NCBI GenBank assembly: GCA_016789295.1
Contig: JAEUQL010000085.1
Coordinates: 1 to 10,850, forward strand
Direction: 5' to 3'
Length of the DNA stretch: 10,850 nucleotides
DNA from: Blastocatellia bacterium
GTDB taxonomy: Bacteria; Acidobacteriota; Blastocatellia; Chloracidobacteriales; JADJPF01
Shown here: positions 1-5,453 of the stretch, one piece after another
How the letters are laid out: every line of letters begins with the position of its first letter
Numbering within the stretch: position 1 is the stretch's first letter
Position numbers and translations under genes: made by a program
Notes under the pieces: model-generated
The model's database searches: none
What the model was told of the DNA's origin: nothing
What the model saw: the letters and a program-made list of their open reading frames with translations, nothing else

Positions 1-131
1 TCTACATCTGGGACAAACGCTTCTATAAACTCTATAAAGAAAGTCTTGAGCAGTTCTTTAAATATTGCATCATGGTTGGTTGTTTCTTTCTTTTCTTCTT
101 TATCGCTTTTTTTAGTTCTTTTTTCGTCCAT
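1..131 (-). CDS. Rpn-family PD-(D/E)XK nuclease, N-terminal part (cut by window edge)
   Basis: The minus strand reads open from an ATG at 131-129 to the window edge, giving about 43 residues. They begin MDEKRTKKSDKEEKKETTNH and continue with DAIFKELLKTFF and IEFIEAFVPDV. This matches the start of the complete nuclease gene at 6654-7628 (lysine/glutamate-rich head, then HDAIFK-LLK-FF-EFIE-F-P-V), so it is a paralogue in the same orientation. The family (Rpn / 'recombination-promoting nuclease or putative transposase', PD-(D/E)XK fold) cuts DNA and is linked to recombination. The catalytic residues lie beyond the window, so activity cannot be judged. A GAAGG purine tract sits upstream of the ATG as a possible ribosome site. 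The upstream DNA also resembles that of the second copy, so the duplication included the 5' flank. Confidence 0.8.
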   Translation of the reverse strand, partial: MDEKRTKKSDKEEKKETTNHDAIFKELLKTFFIEFIEAFVPDV

Positions 132-150
132 CTACTACAACCTTCTTTCA

Positions 151-187
151 TTTAGAAATAGCTCTATAATAGATAGACGCATTTTTT
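151..187 (-). promoter_or_regulatory. 5' flank block shared with second Rpn gene (possible promoter)
   Basis: This block upstream of the partial Rpn gene is nearly repeated at 7649-7687 upstream of the complete one. Both share TTTAGAAATA, then a TATA-rich stretch, then ATAGATAGACGCATTTTTT. On the minus strand the TATA part gives -10-like hexamers (TATTAT here, TATAAA in the other copy) about 35 nt before the start codons. No convincing -35 was found. Either shared promoter DNA or simple leftover homology from the gene duplication would explain it. Confidence 0.4.
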
Positions 188-394
188 CTAACCTTCCCGA
201 CTATTTCTGGTTAAGCTTTTCCAGATTTTGCAAAATATTTCTTATCAACTCATGTTTTGCTACGGGAAGAAGAAAAACAAAACTGAACTATTTTACTCTC
301 AAGTTGGCTTACTTTGTTCTAAAGTTAATTTACTTTCTTCTCAAGTCAGCTTACTTTGTAATCGATGTGGGGTTACTAATCTTGTAAGTAGACT

Positions 395-432
395 TGCTAA
401 AGACAAAAGTAATATCACTTTCATCTTTAGTA
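395..432. repeat. Hairpin in 106-bp repeat, copy 1
   Basis: Outer arms TGCTAAAGAC (395-404) and ATCTTTAGTA (423-432) enclose inner arms AAAGT (406-410) and ACTTT (417-421) around a 6-nt loop. There is one internal A/C mismatch and a second mismatch (C404/A423); G396 can pair as a wobble. It is the least perfect of the three hairpins. Confidence 0.6.
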
Positions 433-500
433 GACTCACTTTCGTCTAAAGTCAACTCACTTTGTAATCGATGTGGGGTTACTAATCTTGTAAGTAGGCT

Positions 501-538
501 TACTAAAGACAAAAGTAATATCACTTTCGTCTTTAGTA
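501..538. repeat. Hairpin in 106-bp repeat, copy 2
   Basis: TACTAAAGAC (501-510) pairs perfectly with GTCTTTAGTA (529-538). Inner arms AAAGT (512-516) and ACTTT (523-527) flank the loop AATATC, with a single A/C mismatch between outer and inner stems. The structure can form on either strand. It lacks a long T-run, so it is not a typical terminator. Confidence 0.7.
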
Positions 539-606
539 GACTTACTTTATTCTCAAGTCCATTCACTTTGTAATCGATGTGAGGTTACTAATCTTGTAAG
601 TAGGCT

Positions 607-644
607 TACTAAAGACAAAAGTAATATTACTTTCGTCTTTAGTA
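607..644. repeat. Hairpin in 106-bp repeat, copy 3
   Basis: The arms are identical to those of copy 2: TACTAAAGAC at 607-616 and GTCTTTAGTA at 635-644. The loop carries one C-to-T change, which makes the centre AAAGTAATATTACTTT (618-633) a perfect 16-bp palindrome. Confidence 0.7.
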
Positions 645-751
645 GACTTACTTTATTCTCAAGTAATGATTTAACATACGCTTTAAGAAAAAATTTATTC
701 CATTTAGCAAATTAAATATCTTTTTTAAGACTCTTAACTGTTTTTATATTG

Positions 752-757
752 TATAAT
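752..757 (+). promoter_or_regulatory. -10 element (TATAAT) for the 793 gene
   Basis: A perfect TATAAT hexamer lies 35 bp before the start codon at 793, between the repeat array and the gene. No good -35 hexamer is seen at 16-18 bp spacing (the sequence there is GACTCT), so this would be a weak or activator-dependent promoter. Confidence 0.45.
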
Positions 758-792
758 CTACTGTCTTTATTTTGTATGAAGGAGTTTAAGAT

Positions 793-1203
793 ATGGCTGA
801 TAAACCTTCCAAAAATACTCAACTCACCGAACAAGAAGAGCTTAGCCTCAGTACTGTAACTAAATCTTATCCAATAAATTGGCAACAGCAGACTGAGCGC
901 GTTATTGCTGGAATGAAACAATACAAGATAGACTTTGGTACAGGTAGAGATCCAGAAAGTATGACAGCTCGAATGAATGAACTTGCTGCTCTTAACGCAG
1001 AGGTCTTAGATTTAGAGGCAAAACTTGCTCAAATTAAAGATACACGTGCTCAGAAAAGGCTTGAAGTTTGGCATCTGACAACAAGTATAAAGACTGCGGT
1101 TGCTGGTTTATATGGTAAAGACAGTATCCAGTATGAAGCTTTGGGTGGTAAACGTGCTAGTGAAATAAAGCGACCATCTAAAAGGAAGAAGACTACTTCG
1201 TGA
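793..1203 (+). CDS. Small coiled-coil protein with basic C-terminal tail, unknown function
   Basis: The product has 136 residues. The start is supported by GAAGGAG at 778-784, eight bases before ATG 793. There is no signal peptide or membrane segment, so it is probably cytoplasmic. Residues about 55-90 (ARMNELAALNAEVLDLEAKLAQIKD) have the heptad-like leucine/alanine pattern of a coiled coil. Near the C-terminus comes YGKDSIQYEALGGKRASE, and the tail is strongly basic (KRPSKRKK). Small bacterial proteins with a 'YG-DS--YE--GG-R-SE-K' end are familiar to me as uncharacterised; this is recollection, not a search. The basic tail could bind nucleic acid. The gene stands alone downstream of the repeat array and faces the minus-strand cluster tail to tail. 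No plus-strand terminator is visible after it. Confidence 0.85.
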   Translation: MADKPSKNTQLTEQEELSLSTVTKSYPINWQQQTERVIAGMKQYKIDFGTGRDPESMTARMNELAALNAEVLDLEAKLAQIKDTRAQKRLEVWHLTTSIKTAVAGLYGKDSIQYEALGGKRASEIKRPSKRKKTTS

Positions 1204-1290
1204 GCAGTTAATGTTAACTTGTACTATTTATCTTTCTTACTGAGAGAGATTAAAAATTTTGTACAAACTATCTTTTTAGCTTTTTCGGTC

Positions 1291-1325
1291 AAAAAAATTG
1301 GGTGAGTCTTAAAAACTCACCCCAA
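1291..1325 (-). terminator. Rho-independent terminator of the 1368-1679 gene
   Basis: GGGTGAGT (1300-1307) pairs with ACTCACCC (1315-1322) around a 7-nt loop. On the minus strand the stem is followed by a run of seven T (the A-run at 1291-1297). It lies about 45 bp after the stop of the minus-strand gene. There is no T-run on the plus side, so it is not a terminator for the 793 gene. Confidence 0.85.
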
Positions 1326-1367
1326 CGACAGGAGGACAGTCATCTACCAACATTTGATCTTGTTACT

Positions 1368-1679
1368 TCATATCTTGTTAAGGATCTCTTCAAACAGATT
1401 CCAATCCCATTTATTCTCTACATCGTCTTCTTGGCTATATTTCTGGTCATAAAACTGTTTTGTATCACTATCTATCTTTTCTAACAGATTTTTTATTTCT
1501 CCTCTCGCTCTTTCTATCTCTTCTTCTACTCCTTCGAATCCCCAAAGTATCGATGCTGCTATTAAAATTACCTTTGCATTCTTCTCTTCATCCAAACAGA
1601 TCAAGAATGACAATTCTCTAAAAAGCTTTCTGTAGTATTCCTGCAATGATTGCTCCAATTCTTGCTTTGACTTGTTCAT
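1368..1679 (-). CDS. Small hypothetical protein, acidic, helical
   Basis: The product has 103 residues (MNKSKQELEQ to NLFEEILNKI) and I recognise no family. It is predicted to be mainly helical. A short non-polar stretch, VILIAASILWGF at about 37-48, is too short and too flanked by charge to call a membrane helix with confidence. The following glutamate/lysine-rich segment (about 50-75) could form a coiled coil. A GGAG motif (1690-1693) lies 10 nt before the ATG. The ATG overlaps by four bases (ATGA) the TGA that ends the reopened frame of the broken gene upstream, as in translationally coupled gene pairs. A clear terminator follows, so this is the last gene of a small minus-strand unit. Confidence 0.7.
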   Translation of the reverse strand: MNKSKQELEQSLQEYYRKLFRELSFLICLDEEKNAKVILIAASILWGFEGVEEEIERARGEIKNLLEKIDSDTKQFYDQKYSQEDDVENKWDWNLFEEILNKI

Positions 1680-2022
1680 TCTGTAAAAACTCCGCTTGAT
1701 TGATTGACAACTGTTGGACTTTTGATAACTACAGTGAAGAAACTCGAATCAGTTTGTTGCTACTTTTCTCTTGCCTAACGAGTCTGTTCAAGTGCTTCAC
1801 TGTAATCTTTTATGCTTTCGCTACATATTTAAGCTTAGAAAGTTTATCTTGTATCCGTTTGCTAAACTCTTCAAGGCTACAAATCTTCTTTTCTTGTTCA
1901 GGAACTCTATTGTAGTAACCTTCTATTACCCTTGTTAGCAATTTAGATTCTCCATTTCTGGCTATTTCAAGGGCTGTTTGCTGTACCAACCTCTCTATTT
2001 TTTCTATAGGGGCTTTCATCAT
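1676..2022 (-). pseudogene. Small hypothetical gene, probably broken by a frameshift and two TAG codons
   Basis: The intact part is 70 codons (2022-1810), starting MMKAPIEKIERL, helical and charged, ending YVAKA then TAA. In the -1 frame, protein-like sequence continues at once (ESIKDYSEALEQTR, TAG at 1775-1777, AREK, TAG at 1760-1762). It then runs QQTDSSFFTVVIKSPTVV, NQSSGVFTE and a TGA at 1676-1678, which overlaps the next gene's ATG as ATGA. That overlap suggests the original gene was about 115 codons and directly coupled to its neighbour. No family is recognised. No good Shine-Dalgarno precedes the tandem ATGs. An alternative is an intact 70-residue protein followed by chance open sequence. 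I favour decay, with moderate confidence. Confidence 0.45.
1730..1804. repeat. 10-bp inverted repeat
   Basis: TACAGTGAAG at 1730-1739 and CTTCACTGTA at 1795-1804 are exact reverse complements separated by 55 bp. They lie inside the degenerate 3' half of the broken gene. The role is unknown; it may be chance or a trace of a rearrangement. Confidence 0.5.
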
Positions 2023-2044
2023 TTTTGTATGCTTTTTAGATCTG

Positions 2045-2078
2045 AAAAAAAGTCAACCGGAATAAGAGCCGGTTGACT
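2045..2078 (-). terminator. Rho-independent terminator of the 2091-2321 gene
   Basis: AGTCAACCGG (2051-2060) pairs perfectly over 10 bp with CCGGTTGACT (2069-2078) around an 8-nt loop. On the minus strand a T7 run (2051-2045) follows. It sits about a dozen bases after the stop of the minus-strand gene. The next gene (start 2022) must therefore have its own promoter or depend on read-through. Confidence 0.92.
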
Positions 2079-2090
2079 CGCCGAGCTACT

Positions 2091-2321
2091 TTATAGGAGT
2101 AAGACATTTTCATCTTTTTTTTTTATTGCATCAAAACGTTTTGCTTCTAATGCTGTAAGGAAATATTCTTCTTTTATAGCGTTATTACTAACTTCCTGAT
2201 CACTTCTTCCAGAGCTTATTTCCAACAATGATTCTATAGACTCCAACCACCCATAACCTATATATGATTGAAGGTTATGCACTCTTTGAGTTTCTCCTCT
2301 TCTGTATGTTTCTGCACACAT
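2091..2321 (-). CDS. Small hypothetical protein
   Basis: The product has 76 residues (MCAETYRRGETQ to KKKDENVLLL), is soluble and has no recognised domain. The central part (WLESIESLLEI) and the C-terminal half (EEYFLTALEAKRFDAIKKK) look helical. The frame stays open for about 17 codons upstream of ATG 2321 without another good start. The ribosome site is weak (GTGGGG before an A-run). A strong terminator just downstream supports real transcription of this strand. It could be a truncated or fast-evolving small gene; I cannot assign a function. Confidence 0.5.
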   Translation of the reverse strand: MCAETYRRGETQRVHNLQSYIGYGWLESIESLLEISSGRSDQEVSNNAIKEEYFLTALEAKRFDAIKKKDENVLLL

Positions 2322-2540
2322 CTTTTTTACCCCACACCTACTTTCTTTTTTTCTTTTCTCTATTTGATCGAGTTAATATCGGCGATCTAAGCCTATTTTT
2401 ACAGATCTTTAACTTTGATTTAGATATAAGCTTTCTACTGATCAGATCTATATGATAATTTTTCCTCTAAAATCTCTATTCTATAAGATTTAACTTCTAT
2501 TCTATTGACTATTTAGATCAAACTAATAGCAAAACCAAAG
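2322..2540. other. AT-rich intergenic DNA between divergent genes
   Basis: Very AT-rich, without a supported gene on either strand. It must hold the promoter of the minus-strand 2321 gene, but I see no convincing -35/-10 pair for it. Small overlapping palindromic sites (TGATCA, AGATCT) occur near 2439-2449, and a short TCTATTCTAT-type direct repeat near 2475-2505. Neither is strong enough to name. Confidence 0.4.
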
Positions 2541-2569
2541 TTGCCAAGTAGCATTAAAATCTATATAAT
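2541..2569 (+). promoter_or_regulatory. Sigma-70-type promoter for the 2776 gene
   Basis: TTGCCA (2541-2546) and TATAAT (2564-2569) are spaced by exactly 17 bp, matching the sigma-70 consensus at 11 of 12 positions. Transcription would begin near 2576, giving a leader of about 200 nt before the likely start codon at 2776. Confidence 0.65.
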
Positions 2570-2673
2570 AAATGAGTTATTCACAAATTTAATAATAGAC
2601 AGACAAGTTATATTTAATTTAACTTAATTAACTGGACATATCTTACATAGACTATTTATTTAAATCAATTCTT

Positions 2674-2695
2674 TTTATCAAGTTTTTTTGATAAA
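2674..2695 (+). promoter_or_regulatory. Leader hairpin or operator-like dyad
   Basis: TTTATCAA (2674-2681) pairs with TTGATAAA (2688-2695) around GTTTTT. It lies in the long leader about 80 nt before the start codon. It could be an RNA hairpin in the leader or a repressor site. There is no T-run directly after it, so a terminator is unlikely. Confidence 0.35.
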
Positions 2696-2758
2696 GTATC
2701 TGTGGTCTTTTTTTAGGTGTGTCGATCTATTTTAATCAATGCTTACGCAATTACTTAC

Positions 2759-2766
2759 AAGGAGGG
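2759..2766 (+). promoter_or_regulatory. Ribosome binding site that decides a TTG start
   Basis: AAGGAGGG is a very strong Shine-Dalgarno sequence. It lies 9 nt before TTG 2776, 15 nt before the next in-frame ATG 2782, and inside the frame if the upstream GTG 2719 were used. The spacing favours TTG 2776. Confidence 0.75.
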
Positions 2767-2775
2767 AAGAGTCTC

Positions 2776-3099
2776 TTGAAAATGAATTTTGAGGTAACTA
2801 TCAATCCTGTTCACTGCAGAAAATGCCATCACACGCTTTGGCCGAAAAACTTCGACTGGCTACGTCGTCAACCGATCCTTCCAACTCATTGTCCCAACTG
2901 TAAAAATGATGGTCTAGACGAACCTTTTGATAAGCGAAAAGGTCCAAAGCTTAATCATAAAAATACTCTTATGGCGCACTGTCCTCTTTGCAATATAAAT
3001 TTCATTTGTCGTCAAGCCTGGCTTGATTATGCAAAAAAGCTTAAACGTGAAGAACCGGGGAGAGAGAATTTTATGCCAAGACCGATTAAAAATGATTAG
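2776..3099 (+). CDS. Zinc-ribbon-like Cys-rich protein, unknown role
   Basis: From TTG 2776 the product has 107 residues. It holds three Cys pairs: CRKC (14-17), CPNC (39-42) and CPLC (69-72), with an extra Cys at 78 and several His (13, 18, 19, 38, 68). CxxC pairs 14/17 and 39/42 are spaced like a zinc ribbon; 69/72/78 may form a second metal site. No catalytic motif, signal peptide or membrane segment is seen, so it is probably cytoplasmic and may bind nucleic acid or protein. The start is set by AAGGAGGG at 2759-2766; a longer frame from GTG 2719 would place that site within the coding sequence. The next gene lies 80 bp downstream in the same direction, with at most a weak terminator between, so they may be co-transcribed. 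Confidence 0.8.
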   Translation: MKMNFEVTINPVHCRKCHHTLWPKNFDWLRRQPILPTHCPNCKNDGLDEPFDKRKGPKLNHKNTLMAHCPLCNINFICRQAWLDYAKKLKREEPGRENFMPRPIKND

Positions 3100-3117
3100 C
3101 ATTTAGTTTACTAAAGC

Positions 3118-3153
3118 AGGTGTCTTGTTTTATGATTTGCAAATCACCTTTTT
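3118..3153 (+). terminator. Weak terminator-like hairpin with internal palindrome
   Basis: AGGTG (3118-3122) can pair with CACCT (3145-3149), which runs into five T (3149-3153). The large loop contains GATTTGCAAATC (3134-3145), a perfect 12-bp palindrome. It may be an attenuating terminator between the two genes or an operator for the downstream gene. Confidence 0.35.
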
Positions 3154-3179
3154 AACACTTTACTGTCTTCTAAAAAACT

Positions 3180-5453
3180 ATGGAAAATCAAGATAAGTAT
3201 TTAGAGCAACTGCGCATTTTTTCTTTTGACTCTTTGTGTAATCTAGAAAATCATTGCTGGGAAGCAGAAGACTACTTCTCTTTCAATCTGTCTATGCTTG
3301 CAGACCCAGTTCCGGCAATCGGCAAATTTGATCTTCTAAAGTTGATACACAAAATAAAGAAAGAATACTTAAAGATCCATATAAAACCAGAAGACTTTGT
3401 TGAAATCATACGCGATGAGATGAACTATTCCGATCAACGTCTTCATTACGCGCATCTTGTTTATTGTGAAGAATGTTTTGACAAGTTCAAAGAATATAGG
3501 TTGGCCTGTTCAGTTTTTATAGACAAAAAGTTAGAGGATCTAGTAAATTCTGTTAACTCTAAAAATACCAATCCAGAACCAACAGAAAGCTCTAAAGCTG
3601 AAGCTAATGACTCCAATGACGATGAATCAGAATCCGAGGACGATCTTGATAATTCTAATGATGATGAACCAGAAGCTAAAGAGGAGCTAATAAATTCTGT
3701 TAACTCTAAAAATAGCAATCCAGCACCAGCAGAAAGCTCTAAAGCTGATCCTGATGATCCTAATGAAGTTCAATCAGAAGCTAAGGCTGAAGAGAAACCT
3801 GAAATACCTGTAACCGAGCCAGTTAAAACCAATACTATTGCAGTTAAGAAATACCTAATCTATGCAATTATATTTGTTATTCCTTTGTTAGTAATTAGTA
3901 TGCTTTGGCTTGGAAATAGATATGGTATCAAGAGTCAGAATGAACAGATAGCCTTATTAGATAAAGCACATAGAGAAGAAAACCCTGTTCAACTTGCATA
4001 TCTTTTTGAAGAGATTTCAAAAAAGATAGAATCAGACAGAACAAAAGCTATTCTTTATTCAGCAAGAGCAGTAGTAGCCGAAAAACTTTTGCTTATAGAA
4101 AGAAGTGAACAAGATAGAGAGCAGTATTACAAATTGACAGGCGAGCGTATAGAGCTTGTACAAAAACAGAAAGTCTATGAACCCGACGTTTATGATGAGT
4201 TAGAAACATTGATAGACAGCTATCTACTAGCCCGTTCATCTGGTAACAGCAATTTAGCCGTTACACATCTTAATAATGCCAAGAAGTTAGCTAATAATAT
4301 TGCAATAAAAGGCGATAGGATTGGTGTTGATCTTGTCCAGTTCTATTCCAACTTATCTAACAATAAAGTTAAAAAGCTTCTAAAACTGAGACGCAAGAAA
4401 GCTAAGCTGACTAATGTAGCAGCTATCGATGATTTTCAAGAAACTATAGACAGTCTGAAAGAACTAGAAGAACTTTTTATAGAAGAAAATGCACAACAAG
4501 ATGTTGAAGCTGTTGTTTGTCTGCTTGTTAAGTTTCTGGTCAAAACTGGAAAATATATTGAGACAAGAGAAATTATTGAAAAGTATCTACCAGATGCTCA
4601 AAAGCTTTCACATAAATTGGTAGAAGCAAAACTGACCTTCTTCAAAGGTGAAATAAACCTGTTCAAAAATGAATATATATTAGCCACAAAGTTTCATGCG
4701 GAAAGCCTTGAAATTCTGAAAACTTTACCACCAAACCCATTTAAACTCTATCCATTACACGTAATTTTGAGCCGTCAAGTTGGTGTTGGTGGTTCAGAAA
4801 GTATTTTCTTACAAGGACTCGATGGCTTGAAAATGAGCATGGACAGATCTGAAAACTCAGCTTTTTATGGTGCTTTTGTCTCTACTCTAGCTCAATTTCA
4901 CGCTCTAAATGCCAAAAATCTTGGCATGAAGAATTTAACCAGAGAATATCTAGAGTTAAGCATAGAGTATGGTAAAAAGTATAAATCTTCTATGTATGCA
5001 AGAGAGTCTATCTGTTTATTAGCAATATTTGAAGTTAAAGAAGGGCACATAGAAGAAGGTTTTTCTCTACTGCAGGAAACAAAAAACTACTACTCTATAG
5101 ATCCTCTAGCAAAAGTAATTGATGAAATGCTAGAAACTGGTTACAGAGCAAAATTGTTTGGAATGACAAAAGATTATGTGAAAGCAGAAGAGTACTACAG
5201 AAAAGCTTTAAGCCTTGCTGAAGAACTTAAGATAGTATACTCCTCCCAAAAATCATATATTGAACAAGGGTTAGCAGAAGCTCTTTGGCTGCAAGGCAAG
5301 AATGATGAAGCTCAAAAATACTTGGAGCAAGCAATTAAGACCTTGGAAGTTGCCAGATCTCAACAACAGATAATACAAAAATATGATGAACTACAGAGAG
5401 TCAATTTTACCGATTACACCATTGATCAGATTATGTTCTTAATCAAGAGATGA
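3180..5453 (+). CDS. Single-pass membrane protein: ZAS-like N-terminus, acidic repeat linker, TM helix, TPR-like C-terminus
   Basis: The product has 757 residues. The N-terminal ~120 residues end in AHLVYCEECFDKF, giving H92-x3-C96-x2-C99, the zinc signature of ZAS anti-sigma domains (zf-HC2). Residues 121-215 are an acidic, low-complexity linker with a 49-residue duplication (NSVNSKN-NP-P-ESSKA twice). One hydrophobic helix at about 225-244 (YLIYAIIFVIPLLVISMLWL), preceded by KK, fits an N-in/C-out topology. The remaining ~500 residues are helical with TPR-like pairs, clearest at about 455-515, 655-685 and 690-725 (DYVKAEEYYRKALSLAEEL; NDEAQKYLEQAIKTLEV). By family analogy it could be a membrane-bound regulator whose cytoplasmic domain holds a sigma factor and whose outer TPR region senses a partner. 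No sigma factor gene is in the window, so this is inference. No clear Shine-Dalgarno precedes the ATG. The 3' end overlaps the convergent gene by 15 bp. Confidence 0.8.
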   Translation: MENQDKYLEQLRIFSFDSLCNLENHCWEAEDYFSFNLSMLADPVPAIGKFDLLKLIHKIKKEYLKIHIKPEDFVEIIRDEMNYSDQRLHYAHLVYCEECFDKFKEYRLACSVFIDKKLEDLVNSVNSKNTNPEPTESSKAEANDSNDDESESEDDLDNSNDDEPEAKEELINSVNSKNSNPAPAESSKADPDDPNEVQSEAKAEEKPEIPVTEPVKTNTIAVKKYLIYAIIFVIPLLVISMLWLGNRYGIKSQNEQIALLDKAHREENPVQLAYLFEEISKKIESDRTKAILYSARAVVAEKLLLIERSEQDREQYYKLTGERIELVQKQKVYEPDVYDELETLIDSYLLARSSGNSNLAVTHLNNAKKLANNIAIKGDRIGVDLVQFYSNLSNNKVKKLLKLRRKKAKLTNVAAIDDFQETIDSLKELEELFIEENAQQDVEAVVCLLVKFLVKTGKYIETREIIEKYLPDAQKLSHKLVEAKLTFFKGEINLFKNEYILATKFHAESLEILKTLPPNPFKLYPLHVILSRQVGVGGSESIFLQGLDGLKMSMDRSENSAFYGAFVSTLAQFHALNAKNLGMKNLTREYLELSIEYGKKYKSSMYARESICLLAIFEVKEGHIEEGFSLLQETKNYYSIDPLAKVIDEMLETGYRAKLFGMTKDYVKAEEYYRKALSLAEELKIVYSSQKSYIEQGLAEALWLQGKNDEAQKYLEQAIKTLEVARSQQQIIQKYDELQRVNFTDYTIDQIMFLIKR
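3544..3800 (+). repeat. 147-bp in-frame tandem duplication in the linker
   Basis: The first 58 bases of the copies (3544-3601 and 3691-3748) match at 55 positions and are exactly 147 bp (49 codons) apart. The rest of the unit is acidic and more diverged, and the second copy fades near 3800. The duplication lengthens the linker between the ZAS-like domain and the membrane helix. Confidence 0.8.

Larger units (their letters stand above)
277..665. repeat. Degenerate 21-bp tandem array with three 106-bp higher-order copies
   Basis: Units of 21 bp follow each other, for example at 298-318, 319-339 and 340-360, with an approximate consensus CTCAAGTNNRCTTACTTTGTN. From 353 onward the array is organised as three 106-bp copies (353-458, 459-564, 565-about 665), each about five 21-bp units plus one base. 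Most units contain a short dyad, AAGT-N6-ACTT. Copies 2 and 3 differ at only a few positions; copy 1 is slightly more diverged. A 106-bp period is not a multiple of three and frames are interrupted, so the array is not a protein repeat. Its function is unknown. Phased protein-binding sites, an iteron- or centromere-like array, or a neutral satellite expansion are all possible. Confidence 0.85.

Noticed and set aside
46..566. Open frames across the repeat array (46-387 plus, 228-449 plus, 351-566 minus)
   Set aside because: They arise from low-complexity 21-bp repeats, cannot run through 106-bp copies, lack ribosome sites, and the first overlaps the Rpn gene on the other strand.
353..665. CRISPR array
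   Set aside because: The copies are contiguous 106-bp units with no unique spacers between short repeats, and no cas genes are present.
1302..1484. Plus-strand ORF opposite the 1368-1679 gene
   Set aside because: It begins inside the minus-strand terminator, lacks a ribosome site and is a shadow of the minus-strand gene.
1760..1777. Genome-wide reading of TAG as an amino acid
   Set aside because: Only this one locus shows in-frame TAG, it also needs a frameshift, and the 2776-3099 gene ends normally at TAG; gene decay is simpler.
2091..2321. RNA polymerase omega subunit (RpoZ)
   Set aside because: The segment LTALEAKRFDAI only superficially recalls the omega A-KRA-I pattern; the N-terminal omega motifs are absent.
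3461..3718. Serine-rich minus-strand ORF within the membrane protein gene
   Set aside because: It is the antisense shadow of the acidic repeat linker (GAA/GAT/AGC codons read in reverse).
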